Assembly: GCA_020796225.1 (NCBI GenBank)
Contig: CM036755.1
Span: 11,019,994 to 11,083,993, forward strand
DNA: 64,000 bases
Reading direction: 5' to 3'
From: Arion vulgaris
Taxonomy: Eukaryota > Mollusca > Gastropoda > Stylommatophora > Arionidae
Numbering within the stretch: position 1 is the first letter of the stretch; the number at the start of each line of letters is the position of its first letter. The position numbers and the translations under genes are program-made. The notes under the pieces were generated by a model, which searched no databases, was not told the origin of the DNA, and was given only the letters and a program-made list of their open reading frames with translations. Shown here piece by piece: positions 1-9,590 of the stretch.

Positions 1-378
1 TATGGGCCTTCGGACTCGGATAAGAATTATGGGAAATCAGACCACAACTACACCACGTGACCTCCCATTCCAGTATTGTTGTATATAGACGAATTCATTT
101 TAAAATCAACACAAAATGCTAGTTCGAAGTTATATTATGCAACAAGTTAAGTTTGACAATAAGGATTGTGTATTATGGATTAAGGATTATAAATATTATG
201 TATTATGGATTAAGGATTATAAATATTATGAATATTTTTCAACAATAAATAACCATAGACTCACATAATTGAGTACAATTGCAAAAAAGCTTGCAGTGTT
301 CTATCAAATATCTATATTTTCCAGCCTCCTTCTCTGGTCTAGGTCAGGGAATCCCCGGTCAGTTGTCTGGCCAAGTTA
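1..378 (+). repeat. Dispersed repeat, 5' segment shared with the chimeric LINE-e copy
   Basis: This segment matches 44584-44914 over almost its whole length, from the GGGCCTTCGG start to the stretch ending GTCAGGGAATCCCCGGTCAG. The copy here carries an extra internal duplication of an ATTATGGATTAAGGATTATA unit at about 172-232 that the other copy lacks. The match stops near 378, where the 44.9 kb copy switches into RNase H coding sequence. The sequence is AT-rich and shows no coding potential. It may extend left of the window. Bases 379-505 that follow show nothing recognisable. Confidence 0.75.
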
Positions 379-505
379 TCTAGAGTTGTCTGGGGTAAGT
401 CCAACTTCAGCTACCGGTGACATTTTCAGTTTTACGATTCTTAGAAAGTCCACAGGTTTGACCCTTCCAGCTGGCATCACCCAATGCTTGAAACAGCTGT
501 CTTAA

Positions 506-671
506 CCCTTTAGCTGCTAAGGACGTATATATACTCTTTGGGTTAAAGACGTGTTAACACGTTATACATTGCTACTGTCACTGCTATAGGCGTACATTCA
601 CGTTTGTGACCTAGAAACAAAGAGTAGATATGTTTAGCTCGGCCTTCATAAAGTATGTCGCAGCGAAAGGG
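506..671. mobile_element. TTAA-1 MITE, copy 1 (166 bp)
   Basis: The element is bounded by TTAA on both sides (502-505 and 672-675). Its ends are inverted: CCCTTTAGCTGCTA on the left and the complement of TCGCAGCGAAAGGG on the right. It holds an internal ACGTGTTAACACGT palindrome and no coding sequence. TTAA duplication with CCC...GGG termini is what piggyBac-type elements make, so this looks like a non-autonomous relative. Copies lie at 31830 and 39181. Confidence 0.72.
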
Positions 672-725
672 TTAAGGAATTGGTAGAAAAACTTCGGCAC
701 TGGGACTAGATCAGGCATGTTTTGT

Positions 726-1234
726 GTTATTAGCTGGCCCGCAGATGAATGCAGTTATTAGCTGGCCCACAGATGAATGCAGTTATTAGCTGGCCCGCAG
801 ATGAATGCAGTTATTAGCTGGCCCACAGATGAATGCAGTTATTAGCTGGCCCGCAGATGAATGCAGTTATTAGCTGGCCCGCAGATGAATGCAGTTATTA
901 GCTGGCCCGGAGATGAATGCAGTTATTAGCTGGCCCGCAGATGAATGCAGTTATTAGCTGGCCCGCAGAGGAATGCAGTTATTAGCTGGCCCGCAGATGA
1001 ATACAGTTATTAGCTGGCCCGCAGATGAATGCAGTTATTAGCTGGCCCGCAGATGAATGCAGTTATTAGCTGGCCCGCAGATGAATGCAGTTATTAGCTG
1101 GCCCACAGATGAATGCAGTTATTAGCTGGCCCACAGATGAATGCAGTTATTAGCTGGCCCACAGATGAATGCAGTTATTAGTTGGCCCGCAGATGAATGC
1201 AGTTATTAGCTGGCCCGCAGATGAATGCAGTTAT
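726..1234. repeat. 28-bp minisatellite, about 18 copies
   Basis: The unit reads TTAGCTGGCCCGCAGATGAA followed by TGCAGTTA. Most copies are identical, with recurring single-base variants (CGCAG or CACAG in the middle). Confidence 0.95.
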
Positions 1235-1272
1235 GCGTAATTAAAAGTTGAGAGAATTATTACTATAGTATC

Positions 1273-1609
1273 GGGGGGACTACCTAGAGTAGTTGATAGT
1301 AGCTCGGCCTGTTAGCTGTGAGACGCCTCATAGCTCGGGTTCGAACCTACTGTCCGACATTTGTTCGAGTCCCTGGTCTTACTCAGGACGATACCGTGAG
1401 TACCTCTGAAGTCGGAGAAAATCTGCCTGTATGGCGAGGAATACTAATTACGAGTACATTGAGCACACGGCTGCCAGTGTAAAGTAATTTACAATGTGCA
1501 CGCTGCTGCCATTGTAAGAAATTGGAAAAACGGATTTTCACGCAAAAATCAGTTTCAGAGATGAAACTTCGTCTGAGTTGAAAGCGGACGAAAAAAACAA
1601 AAAAACACA
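1273..1609 (+). mobile_element. SINE-5, full length, with target-site duplication
   Basis: A 337-bp element lies between exact copies of ACTATAGTATC (1262-1272 and 1610-1620). The first 90 bases look tRNA-derived, with a B-box-like GGTTCGAACCT. The body runs through CCTCTGAAGTCGGAGAAAAT and ACGCAAAAATCAG to an A-rich tail. A second full copy is at 13511-13839. The short open frames on the opposite strand here are incidental. Confidence 0.85.
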
Positions 1610-1620
1610 ACTATAGTATC

Positions 1621-1946
1621 AATATGAAAAATATATTTCAATTTGTCATTATATTCTTCTTCTTCTTCTTCTTCTATGCGTTCGCTTTCGTATGCTGGTC
1701 TAACCCATTGAAACTTCATGTCAGTTGGAGTTCCTCGAGAGTTCCCCATTGCTTGTTCTGTAAGCTTTGTTCATGAGGCTATATTTCGTTTCGTTCGTAA
1801 TTTGTCATTATAATTACTTGTCTTCCAAAAATCTGCAATCATATGATACATAATGCATAGGGATGTGAAGTGTTAAAACACTCTCAGGACTAGATCGCAG
1901 CGTGTGTTGGTGGAATAGGTGACTGAGTTAGTGCTCTAACTACAGG
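1621..1946. other. Unassigned interval with a TTC microsatellite
   Basis: A short TTC run lies at about 1655-1675. The rest is AT-rich single-copy-looking sequence in which I see no gene or repeat family. Confidence 0.5.
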
Positions 1947-2460
1947 GTGTTCAAGATAAAAATAGCCCAATCAAGGGAGTCAATCAGGCATATGTTTATG
2001 AAAATGAGAAAGGTTCAATTATGACGTAGTATAGGTCAAGTGAGCCAGTCTTATTGTGATGGTGTGTAATTATGGTGCGGTAAGGGGCGATGAGGTGGCG
2101 TCTGTGACCTAGGGGATAGTGACTCGGTCTATTAACCCCGACGTTCTGAGTTCGAATCACGCTGCGAAAAGTTTGGTTGCAAATTTTTTCGCGTGGATTT
2201 TTACAAAAGGACGATGGCACCACCCGTTCAGAAAACAATGGCAAACTACTGAACGTAATAATGCCTAGAAAAATCACAAACAGCGTTAAAAGCTGGGGTT
2301 GATTCGCAAAGTCCTGTAAAGGATATGCAATTAACTCAGGGGCGATGAACATATGTGACGAAATTACGAGCCGGAACCGGTTTAAATAGTGAAAAGACAA
2401 AACGAAATGTGTAGCTTTCAACTTTTGAGTTGTCAACGGGGCTGCTTTTATCTTGAACAC
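1947..2460. mobile_element. Small TIR DNA element interrupted by SINE-1
   Basis: The left end GTGTTCAAGATAAAA is matched by its exact inverse TTTTATCTTGAACAC at the right end, and the identity extends loosely into AGCCC. Removing the SINE-1 at 2094-2337 and one target duplication leaves about 259 bp, typical of a MITE. The CAGGGTGTTCAAGATAAA-type end resembles Tc1/mariner-like termini, but a clear TA duplication is not visible. An open frame spanning it on the minus strand reads through the nested SINE and is not a gene. Confidence 0.65.
2094..2337 (+). mobile_element. SINE-1, full length, nested, with target-site duplication
   Basis: The 244-bp element is flanked by exact AGGGGCGATGA copies at 2083-2093 and 2338-2348. 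The head is tRNA-like (GTCTGTGACCTAGGGGATAG, later GTTCGAATC as B box). The 3' end is CCTGTAAAGGATATGCAATT, which is shared with LINE-b tails. Confidence 0.88.
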
Positions 2461-2463
2461 TTG

Positions 2464-2596
2464 ATCAGCGCTCTAAGAATTTGACTACGTCAGCACTCTA
2501 ACTATATGACTACGTCAACGCTCTAACTATTTGACTACGTCAGCGATCTAACTATTTGACTACGTCAACGCTCTAACTATTTGATTACGTCAGCCC
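2464..2596. repeat. 25-bp minisatellite, about 5 copies
   Basis: The unit is close to TTGACTACGTCAACGCTCTA plus ACTAT, with several base changes between copies. The flank left of the TIR element (AGTGCTCTAACTA) resembles the unit, so the DNA element may have inserted in this array. Confidence 0.8.
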
Positions 2597-2635
2597 AGGG
2601 AGGAGCAAACAACAATATTTAGTTGGTAGCTTACA

Positions 2636-2792
2636 TATTAGTTATTGGTTACTAAACTGACGTCATTGCACTCCGGGCAGACCCATAGGTGCTTAGTCTT
2701 CCCTAACAGATATCGAAGAATACGTATACTGATGGTTCCCGTGACTCGCTGCTTAGAAATACACCTCACTCTACTCCTCAGGCATCCAATAA
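2636..2792 (-). mobile_element. LINE-e 3' end fragment
   Basis: On the minus strand this matches the C-terminal coding and terminal sequence of LINE-e, including TGCAATGACGTCAGTTTAGT. The same 3' end occurs at 32143, 51800, 60880 and 62990. Only about 150 bp remain. Confidence 0.7.
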
Positions 2793-2802
2793 GTTCGTGG
2801 AT

Positions 2803-3030
2803 CGTCTGGTCGAATGGATTAGAGCGCTACTGCCATTCGTGAGACCCGGGTTCAATCCTCGGTAATGCCAAGGAGTTTTTTCTGTTGAGAGCATAAATAA
2901 ATTATCCTAAACTCAATAGTTTCGTGACGACTGTACTAGCTATGTGACCATTACATTCCACAGGCTCTCGTCCCTTATGTCCTACGCCGCCCTAAAATAA
3001 AAGCAGTACTACAGGCAGTAGCCACATTTT
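2803..3030 (+). mobile_element. SINE-6 copy
   Basis: The head GGATTAGAGCGCTACTG followed by CCGGGTTCAATCCTCGG is tRNA-like. The 3' half (GACTGTACTAGCTATG and CGCCGCCCTAAAATA) is shared with 60590-60815 and with the truncated copy at 15640-15775. Confidence 0.65.
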
Positions 3031-3148
3031 AAAAATATGTTTTTTAAATTACAAGTTCATTTTACCTAGAGTAGCACGTGCACCCCCTCTTCTCCATCTT
3101 GCCTTAACGTTTGGACGCCCCTGTTCCCTTGTCTCTTACGCTCGCTCT

Positions 3149-3176
3149 CTCACTCTCTCTCTCTCTCTCTCTCTCC
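3149..3176. repeat. CT microsatellite
   Basis: An uninterrupted run of CT dinucleotides. Confidence 0.9.
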
Positions 3177-3710
3177 GTATCTGTTTCTCTCACTTAGAAA
3201 AATGTCCAGCTCTATGTTACTGTGACATCTCCAGCAATTTCCCATATCATTTCCGTCACCCGAGGGTACTGCTTAGTGATATGACCTGTCCGCCAGGGGT
3301 CACAACGACTTGAATAGTTGGAAGTATCTCGTTTTAAGATGACCTAACCCTGCCTGCGCATTCCTGGCTGTTATATGTCAACAAATTGGTTCTAAAAAAT
3401 GGGGAAACCTACGAAAAATGGGACCAAAGGACACACCGATAAGAACAGCTGCCCTCTTGTGAGTTTTCTCCCCCAACCATCTGGTGTATCCAGCAAGCAT
3501 AGGTCGTGATTACTGCGGCGGTGTTGGCGGAACCTGCGACCTGCAAATTAGTAGTACCTGCTCAAGGTATGAATGCAAATCTACTTTTCAGAATCGGGCC
3601 GCATTACGCATGCCCGTAGTTCCTGTCTGTGTTATCGAGCGATTCTCAAACAGTGTTTACGGGGGCTTTGGTTTGTGGTATAGCGCTCATCTCTCTCTCT
3701 CTCTCTATAC
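3177..3710. other. Unassigned interval
   Basis: There is no tandem repeat except a short CT run at about 3690-3705, and no family match inside the window. The short open frames lack start context and coding character, so I make no gene call. Confidence 0.5.
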
Positions 3711-4115
3711 GGGTCACTGTGACGTAGAGGTTAGGTGCGCGTCTCTCGTGCCAAAGATACCAGGTTTGCTCCCTCGTGGAGCCATCTGAATTTTTTCCCA
3801 GAGATCCCTGATTTGTAGGGGAGATCGAGTTCCTAGTCCTATCGGAAACGGACGATAAAACGTAAGTCCCGTGTTCAATCTGAGCACGTAAAAGAACCAT
3901 TGGCAGTTCAAAATCGAGAAGGCTGGAAAGCCGCTGCCCATGCAAAAATAAAGAAAGGATTCAAAATAAAATTCCTATAAAAATATCTTCACCATCTTCA
4001 AAATTACATCGGGTACCCTCGCCGGTGCTACGGAGTTTGTGCACTGCAGCTGAGATCTTCCTGTATAAGAAAGAGATTGGAGCACACATGGTTACTCACC
4101 GAAGTGCAATGATAC
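3711..4115 (+). mobile_element. SINE-4, nearly full length
   Basis: The head contains GACGTAGAGGTTAGGTGCGC and a B-box-like AGGTTTGCTCCCTCG. The body runs through GAGATCGAGTTCCTAGTCCT, then AAATCGAGAAGGCTGGAAAG and CATCTTCAAAATTACATCGG, and ends near CGAAGTGCAATGAT. The usual GATT tail is missing in this copy. Other copies lie at 16990, 20885, 26796 (reverse) and 46195. Confidence 0.8.
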
Positions 4116-4353
4116 CAATCTGTTGACAAACTGAAATTTAATTTGGTTTTTTTTTAAACTTTAGAAGTTTATTATTTAGTCCTTTCCGGTTTCACAACCT
4201 TCACAGTTGTTTGTCACTTTTCCAAGTCTCTAGTTGTTTTCTGTATAACTTTCTACGATAGTCCAGCCTGTTTCAGTTCATCTAGAAGATTCCGTATCAG
4301 TGTATATCTAGGACACCCCCTTTTTCCTTCCATGTTTCACCAAGTGTTTGTCT

Positions 4354-4588
4354 AAAGCCGAAGGATTGACTTCATTGCACCGGGTTTTACCCCATATGGC
4401 TCGGTCCCCCTCCGCAGAAATGGCACGCCACCTGTCGAGAGTAATGCACAAAGCACGAACTCCGTAGCTCCGACAACAATCCTAGGAATCTCTGGGGAAA
4501 AATGGACTCGTGAATAGAACGGCGCAGTCCGGATTCGAACCCACGATCTTCGACTCGCATGGCAAGGGCTTAAACACAGAGACTCCCA
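4354..4588 (-). mobile_element. SINE-3, full length
   Basis: On the minus strand it starts with a tRNA-like head (CTGTGTTTAAGCCCTTGCC, then GGGTTCGAATCCGGACTG) and ends near CCGGTGCAATGAAGTCAATC. At least eight other copies or pieces are in the window. Confidence 0.82.
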
Positions 4589-4969
4589 TTCTGGAGTGGC
4601 AATTCTTGCCAATTTCTGCAGGTGAAACTGGAGACTGGAGCTAATATATAGGATGGTCTCTCTACCCCCTGCACTCTATTTTGCCTCATTATGTGATTGT
4701 GTTTTTCTTCTTTTCTTTTTGAGCCGCCCCTCACTGCCGCTCGCCAGGCATGCCCAGTATTTTGGCCAACCGCTCCCAACAGACGTAATACGGTTAACGA
4801 GATTACCATGAACGATCAAATGAAAGTCAAGTTGACATGTTTCCACGTATATGCTAGCTGGTTTATCTATTACTCTGCGTATTATTGCTTGTTGGTGTTG
4901 TTATAATGATGTATGCGAGACACGAGAGGAATATTAATCTATGGCTGAGTGCAGGAAATTTCTTTATTA

Positions 4970-5610
4970 ATCATGGCCAACAGCAAGTTGTGGTTGCTTG
5001 TTGGTGATGTTGTTGGTGGTGATGTTGTTGGTGGTAATGTTGGTGGTGTTTTTTTTATTCTATGCCTTTCTCTGAAGGTGCATTTTCTTTTATGTTTATG
5101 ATGTTATGAAAGTGATGTTATTAAGGGCTGTGATGTTTATGATATTCTGTTTGTGATGTTACGTTTGTATTGTTAGTGATGGGATGTTCTGTTACTGATG
5201 TTTTATTTGTGATGTTACGTTTGAGATGTGAAGTGTGTGATGTTATGTTTGTGAAGTGTGTGATGTTATGTTTGTGATGTTCTGTTTATGCTGTCATGTT
5301 TGTGATTTTCTGTAAGGGATATTCTGTAAGGGATGTGATGTAAAGTTTGGTCGCTGTTTGTGATGTTATGTTAGTGGTGTTCTGTTTGTGATGTTCTGTT
5401 TGTGATCTGATGTTAGTGATGTTATGTTTGTGATGTTATGTTTGCGATTTTCTGTTTGTGCTGTTCTGTTCTGTTTGTGATGTGATGTTTGCGATGTTCT
5501 GTTAGTGATGTTCTGTTAGTGGCATTAGAGTGTTCTGTTATTGATGTGTTTGTGAAGTTATGTAGTGTTCTGATTGTGATGTTTTGTTTTTGATGTTCTG
5601 ATGTTTAGAA
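4970..5610. repeat. Degenerate GTGATGTT-rich array
   Basis: An irregular succession of GTGATGTTCTGTTT and GTGATGTTATGTTT units of roughly 14 bp with heavy variation and indels. It looks like an old minisatellite. It encodes nothing recognisable. Confidence 0.8.
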
Positions 5611-5708
5611 CACGACTAGATAAAATGTGTTTGATATCCACGAAATACCAATTTTAAAAAAAAATAGAGATTGACTATGTTGTTTAGTTAACTATCAGGG
5701 ACAGCTGT

Positions 5709-5945
5709 TCTCTCTCTCTCTCTCGCGATCACCCTTAGACTGATGTACCAGATTTCCCCATAAATCGCATTCATGTGGAAACTTGATTCATGCAGCCTTA
5801 GCATGGGTGGGTTTCGTCACATCTTCAGCACCATTTGTAGCTCTGGTGCTTATCCTTCGGCGATGTGTCCGGTTTCAACCAGCGTTTACTGGGTTCGCTC
5901 TCCGTTAGCCGTTGGCTGTCCACAGTCTACCTGCAAGGCAGCAGG
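5709..5945 (+). repeat. Dispersed repeat L, copy 1
   Basis: After a CT run, the segment CGATCACCCTTAGACTGATG through GGCGATGTGTCCGGTTTC and GTTTACTGGGTTCGCTCTCC is closely repeated at 16550-16815. Its class is unknown; no coding is visible. Confidence 0.7.
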
Positions 5946-5981
5946 TTGAAAGCTGTTCTATAATTCTCTCTCTCTAACTTC

Positions 5982-6116
5982 TCTTCCCCAACTTCTCTTC
6001 CCCAACTTCTCTTCCCCAACTTCTCTTCCCCAACTTCTCTTCCCCAACTTCTCTTCCCCAACTTCTCTTCCCCAACTTCTCTTCCCCAACTTCTCTTCCC
6101 CAACTTCTCTTCCCCT
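5982..6116. repeat. 14-bp minisatellite, about 9.5 copies
   Basis: The unit is CTTCTCTTCCCCAA, with essentially no variation. Confidence 0.95.
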
Positions 6117-6420
6117 TTTTTGACGTTTTATTTTTATTTTTTTATTTTGGCCTCAAATTTCATTCCCTCTATTTCACTCTCTTTCTCTCTCTCTCTCTCT
6201 ACCTATCTCTCTATCACAATTTATCTTTCAATATCTTTAGCTCGCTCTATAACTATTTCTTTTTTGCACACTCCTTCACTCGACTTCTAGTCCTCTATTT
6301 TTCTTTCTTTTTCTATCTAACACTTTCTCCCACTATCTAGCTCTCCGTCTTTCACTTTCACACTCTCTTTCATGCTCACTCGTTGACACACTCTGTCACT
6401 CCCCATCTCTATCTATATAT
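6117..6420. other. Pyrimidine-rich low-complexity interval
   Basis: The interval is rich in CTCTCT, TTTCTTTTT and CACTCTCTTTC stretches with no family match. Confidence 0.7.
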
Positions 6421-6426
6421 ATATTG

Positions 6427-6650
6427 GGGATCTCTGTGGTTAAGCTCTAGCCTTGCGAGTCGTGGGTTCGAATCCAGACTGCACCATTGTGTTCACAAGT
6501 ACATTTTTACAGAGACCCTTAGAATTGTTGCCTAAGCTACGGAGTTCGTGCTTTGTGCAATACTCTCGGCAGGTGTCGTGCCATTCCTGCGGAGAGGGAC
6601 CGAGAGCCATGTAGGGTAAAAAAAACCGGTGCAATGAAGGCAATCCTTTT
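6427..6650 (+). mobile_element. SINE-3, full length
   Basis: The tRNA-like head (TCTCTGTGGTTAAGCTCTAG and GGGTTCGAATCCAGACTG) is followed by the family body with AGAGACCCTTAGAATTGTTG and ACTCTCGGCAGGTGTCGTGC. It ends at GGTGCAATGAAGGCAATCC, in the orientation opposite to the 4.4 kb copy. Confidence 0.82.
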
Positions 6651-6687
6651 TTATAACTCTTATATATATATATTATTGAAGAGTATC

Positions 6688-6768
6688 TTAGTGATTCAAA
6701 GTGAATATCAGATGCGCTGCAAAGAGAGCAACGTGTCCTGTAAAGGATACGCTTCTTGATAATGATGA
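6688..6768 (+). mobile_element. LINE-b 3' tail fragment
   Basis: The sequence GCTGCAAAGAGAGCAACGTG, then TCCTGTAAAGGATACGC and a TGATAATGATGAT tail, matches the 3' end of the LINE-b copy at 8878-9590. Only the last 80 bp are present. Confidence 0.65.
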
Positions 6769-6769
6769 T

Positions 6770-7133
6770 CTAGTGATAAATAATAATATCATCTTGTTGT
6801 TGCTGTCGTTCAGAGCGAGAGAGGTAGCGGTTGAAGCAGAAATAGATAGAGGCGGGACCTAAAGATATGGGCGTGTCTTTGAGGGGAGGGTGGGGAGAAA
6901 CTCTGTGCTGGCAGTGGGTAGATTGAAATCAGGGTGTGGCTTGCGAGGGAAGACGAGAATGTGTGACAGATAAGGTTTTTAAGGGAAACATGCAGCAGCA
7001 CACTTCTACCATTACATGTCTCGTGCCGGCTGCTGGCGTAGGCGATCTAGAACATGCCAAAACATGATGTCACTGCCACTAACTTCAGCTGGTTTGGCTG
7101 CAACGTGCCTACATTTGGTTATCAATATAAGGG
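6770..7133. other. Unassigned interval
   Basis: I see no gene and no internal family match in this stretch. It is moderately purine-rich between 6810 and 6960. Confidence 0.5.
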
Positions 7134-7198
7134 ATGACTGCAGTAAAACTATGTAGAAAAGGCGAAACTCTTAAAAACAAAGTACTATAGGTTTACAA

Positions 7199-7722
7199 GA
7201 TTTTAAAAGTCTAAATAAAATATGGAACTGCAAGTTATATAGTATTAAAACTAAATTACGAATTTTCAATTCAAATGTTATATCAATTCTAACATATGCC
7301 AGCGAGAGTTGGAAAATGACTAAAGATATAGAAAGCAAGTTGAATGCATTTGAAAATAGATGTCTGCGAAAAATAATGAATATAAAATGGAATGAATTCA
7401 GGAGAAGTGATGAAATCAGAGATATGTCTGGTCAACCACTAGTGACAACTGTTATAAGAAAGAGAAGATGGAGATATGTTGGGCACACCTTGAGGAGAAA
7501 TGATCAACGAATATCAAAGCAGGCATTGAAGTGGGATGCAAAAGTTCAAGAAAGAGAGGTCGACCTAAGGAGACCCTGAAGTGAACTTTGCTGAGAGAGG
7601 CAGGAAATATCGGTCTCAGTTCCATGGAGGAGATTGAGCGAGTTGCCCAGGATAGAGCGGTATGGAGAAATTACTTGCAGGCCATATGTAACGTATAAAT
7701 GTACGAGAGGAATTATTATTAT
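7199..7722 (+). mobile_element. LINE-a, 5'-truncated, RT C-terminal fragment
   Basis: Exact 13-bp duplications TATAGGTTTACAA (7186-7198 and 7723-7735) bound this 524-bp insertion. Translation of 7202-7560 gives the C-terminal part of a non-LTR retrotransposon polyprotein after the RT palm: IFNSNVISILTYASESWKM, NAFENRCLRKIMNIKW, then RRWRYVGHTLRRNDQ and QALKWDAK. A one-base change of frame near 7540 breaks the last conserved block (the region corresponding to GRPKETLKRTLLRE). The copy ends with GAGAGGAATTATTATT. Loss of everything upstream is normal 5' truncation in target-primed insertion. It cannot make a working enzyme. Confidence 0.92.
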
Positions 7723-7738
7723 TATAGGTTTACAAAGT

Positions 7739-8156
7739 CATCATCATCAAGTAGCTTGTCTGAGCAGAACTTTGTGAACCCAACAGTCCTTCAGAATTTC
7801 TCTCTCTCATAGGCCAGATTTCCCACCACTGCAGCCGTCATGTTCAAACCATCAGTTACATCCTGAATCCATCTTCTCCGTGGTCTTCCTCTTCTCCTCT
7901 TTGCGGTATGTCTCCACCCATGATGGTCTTCTCCAGTCCTTCGTGTCTTTTATATGTTCAAAATACTTCAATTTTCTCATTTTTTATTTGTAGCATCAGA
8001 CAGTTTTCTTTTATTTTGAGTTCTTTCTGGATAGATCTATTTGTTCTCTTCTCTGTCCATTATATACGAAGGACTCTTCTACTCTTCTGTAACACTTATA
8101 TTCAAAAGCTCATGATTGTCCACTGCCTTGTTAAATTTTCATGCTTCACACCATGC
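7739..8156 (-). mobile_element. LINE-b, 5'-truncated
   Basis: The insertion lies between TTTACAAAGT copies at 7729-7738 and 8157-8166, overlapping the LINE-a target duplication. The minus strand encodes the end of a LINE polyprotein with frameshifts: a GHIKRHEGLEKTIM-like block, then GRPRRRWIQDVTDGLNMT and VVGNLAYEREKF. It ends in a TGATGATGATGA tail. The open frame on the plus strand is a shadow of this. Confidence 0.82.
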
Positions 8157-8269
8157 TTTACAAAGTACAAAAACAATATACAGCGACATTTCGACCAAAA
8201 GGACTTTATCAAGCATATGATACAAAAGAAGAGACGAAATTCAGACTTCCTCTATGCGGCAGACATAAC

Positions 8270-8873
8270 TAAAAATCGTGGCATATCCCTTACAGGACGT
8301 AGCCATCAACCACAGTAAAGAGTCGTAGATTTTTTTAGGCACCACTTATACGTTCAGTAGTTTGTCATTTCTTTCTGAACAGTGAGGTCTATTTTTACCA
8401 TGCAACTTCTGTTGATTCTCAGACTAAGATGGTATGATAGAGTTACAAACATAGACCTGTGGATAAGAATCGGACAGGAACCCATAGTGACCCAGGTCAA
8501 GAGGAGAAAATGGTGATGGGTTGGGCATACCCTTCGGAAGACACAGTCGAGTGTCACTAGACAAGCACTTGAGTGGAAACCGCAAGGAAAACGAAAAAGA
8601 GGACGCCCTATACAGACCTAGAGACGAAGTTTTCTTGAGGAACTGAAGGGTGCTCGACTATCCTGTGAGTCCATAAAGAAAACAACTAGAGACAGAGAAA
8701 AGTGGCGAATAACTGTTGAGGCCTTATGCTCCACGAGGAGCGGAAAGGAATAGGTCAAAATCCAATTAAAAATCCAAGGGAATTAATTTGCTTCCAAATT
8801 TGCCTGCCGCGGAGTTTGAACCAGGTACGCTTGGGTTATGGCCTAGCTTACTACCGCTTAAGCTACAGACGCT
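8270..8873 (-). mobile_element. SINE-1 variant split by LINE-c
   Basis: The 3' half is at 8270-8402 (minus strand: TGACAAACTACTGAACGTAT to CGTCCTGTAAGGGATATGCC). The tRNA-like 5' half is at 8758-8873 (minus strand: GTAGCTTAAGCGGTAGTAAG and CCTGGTTCAAACTCCGCGGC). Together they form one element of the type seen at 60216-60432, opened by the LINE-c fragment. Confidence 0.75.
8412..8754 (+). mobile_element. LINE-c, RT C-terminal fragment nested in SINE-1
   Basis: The plus strand reads IGQEPIVTQVKRRKW, one stop codon, then [31 protein letters not shown] and TTRDREKWRITVEALC. This is the standard end of a non-LTR RT polyprotein. Two in-frame stops make it a fossil. An open frame on the other strand here is a shadow. 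Confidence 0.88.
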
Positions 8874-8877
8874 CACG

Positions 8878-9590
8878 TCATCATCAAGGTGCGTATCCTT
8901 TATAGGACGTTGCTCTCTTTGCAGCACATCTGAAATTCACTGTCTCTAGCCAGTTCACCTACTTCGTTGATGGTCATATTCATGGTTTCTTTAATGTCTT
9001 GTAGCCATCTTCTTCTTGGTCTGCCTCTGCGTCCTGGGACCCTGCCCTCTAGTATTGTTCTTTCCAGGCCATCGTGACGCTTGATGTGACCAAAGTATGT
9101 AATTTTTCTGTATAGTATGTTGTTTATCAGCCAATTCTCTTTAACATTTAGTTCTTTCAGGACATGTGTGTTCTTTCTTTTTCTGTCCATGGTATTCTTA
9201 GGATCTTTCTGTAGCATTTAGTTTCGAAGGACTGGATTTTCGTTTTTAATTTTTGTGTAATAGTCCATGTTTCACAACCATAAGTAGCCACTGGAAAAAT
9301 GCATTCTCTCAATATTTTTAATTTTAGTATTTTTCTGGTGCTTTGCCACATGTTCTTCATAGTGTTTAACTTCTTGATTACTATTGCCAATCTTCTTGAG
9401 ATCTCTTTGGAGCAGTCACCGTTATTGTTAATTATTGAGCCCAGATATTCATAGCTCTCTACACATTGGAGTTCTTCATTGTTTACTTGGATGTTAGGTG
9501 AGCCTTTTGCTTTGTCAGTTGACATGATTTTTGTTTTTGTGTATTCAAATATAGATGTTGTTCACTATGTTTCTTGGTCGTTATGATTAT
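8878..9590 (-). mobile_element. LINE-b, 5'-truncated RT fragment with target duplication
   Basis: Exact GACGCTCACG copies (8868-8877 and 9591-9600) bound this 713-bp insertion. The minus strand encodes the RT thumb and C-terminal region: ELQCVESYEYLGSIINNNGD, LKILRECIFPVATYGCETWT, KIQSFETKCYRKILRIPWT, then after a frameshift near 9180-9215 LYRKITYFGHIKRHDGLERT and GRRGRPRRRWLQDIKETMN. The 3' end carries CTATAAAGGATACGC and a TGATGATGATGA tail. It lacks the RT catalytic region and is dead. Confidence 0.93.

Larger units (their letters stand above)
7134..8235 (+). mobile_element. FB-1 element split by two LINE insertions
   Basis: The left piece (7134-7198) carries GACTGCAGTAAAACTATGTA and AAAGTACTATAGGTTTACAA. 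The right piece (8157-8235) continues with AAAGTACAAAAACAATATAC and CGACATTTCGACCAAAAGG...CTTTATCAAGC. This is the same order as at 14752-14960 and 62136-62372. Two LINEs sit between the pieces, each with its own target duplication. Confidence 0.75.

Noticed and set aside
2094..2180. tRNA gene
   Set aside because: The A- and B-box-like head belongs to SINE-1, repeated many times with a SINE body; no cloverleaf with a proper acceptor stem was evident. The same applies to heads of SINE-2, 3, 4, 5, 6 and 7.
1996..2460. 154-codon minus-strand frame
   Set aside because: It runs through a TIR element and a nested SINE-1 with an intact target duplication, so it cannot be one gene.
7908..8318. 136-codon plus-strand frame
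   Set aside because: It is antisense to LINE-b and crosses into FB-1 and SINE-1.
8402..8757. Target-site duplication for LINE-c inside SINE-1
   Set aside because: Only AGGTC is shared by both flanks; too short and the flanks are diverged.
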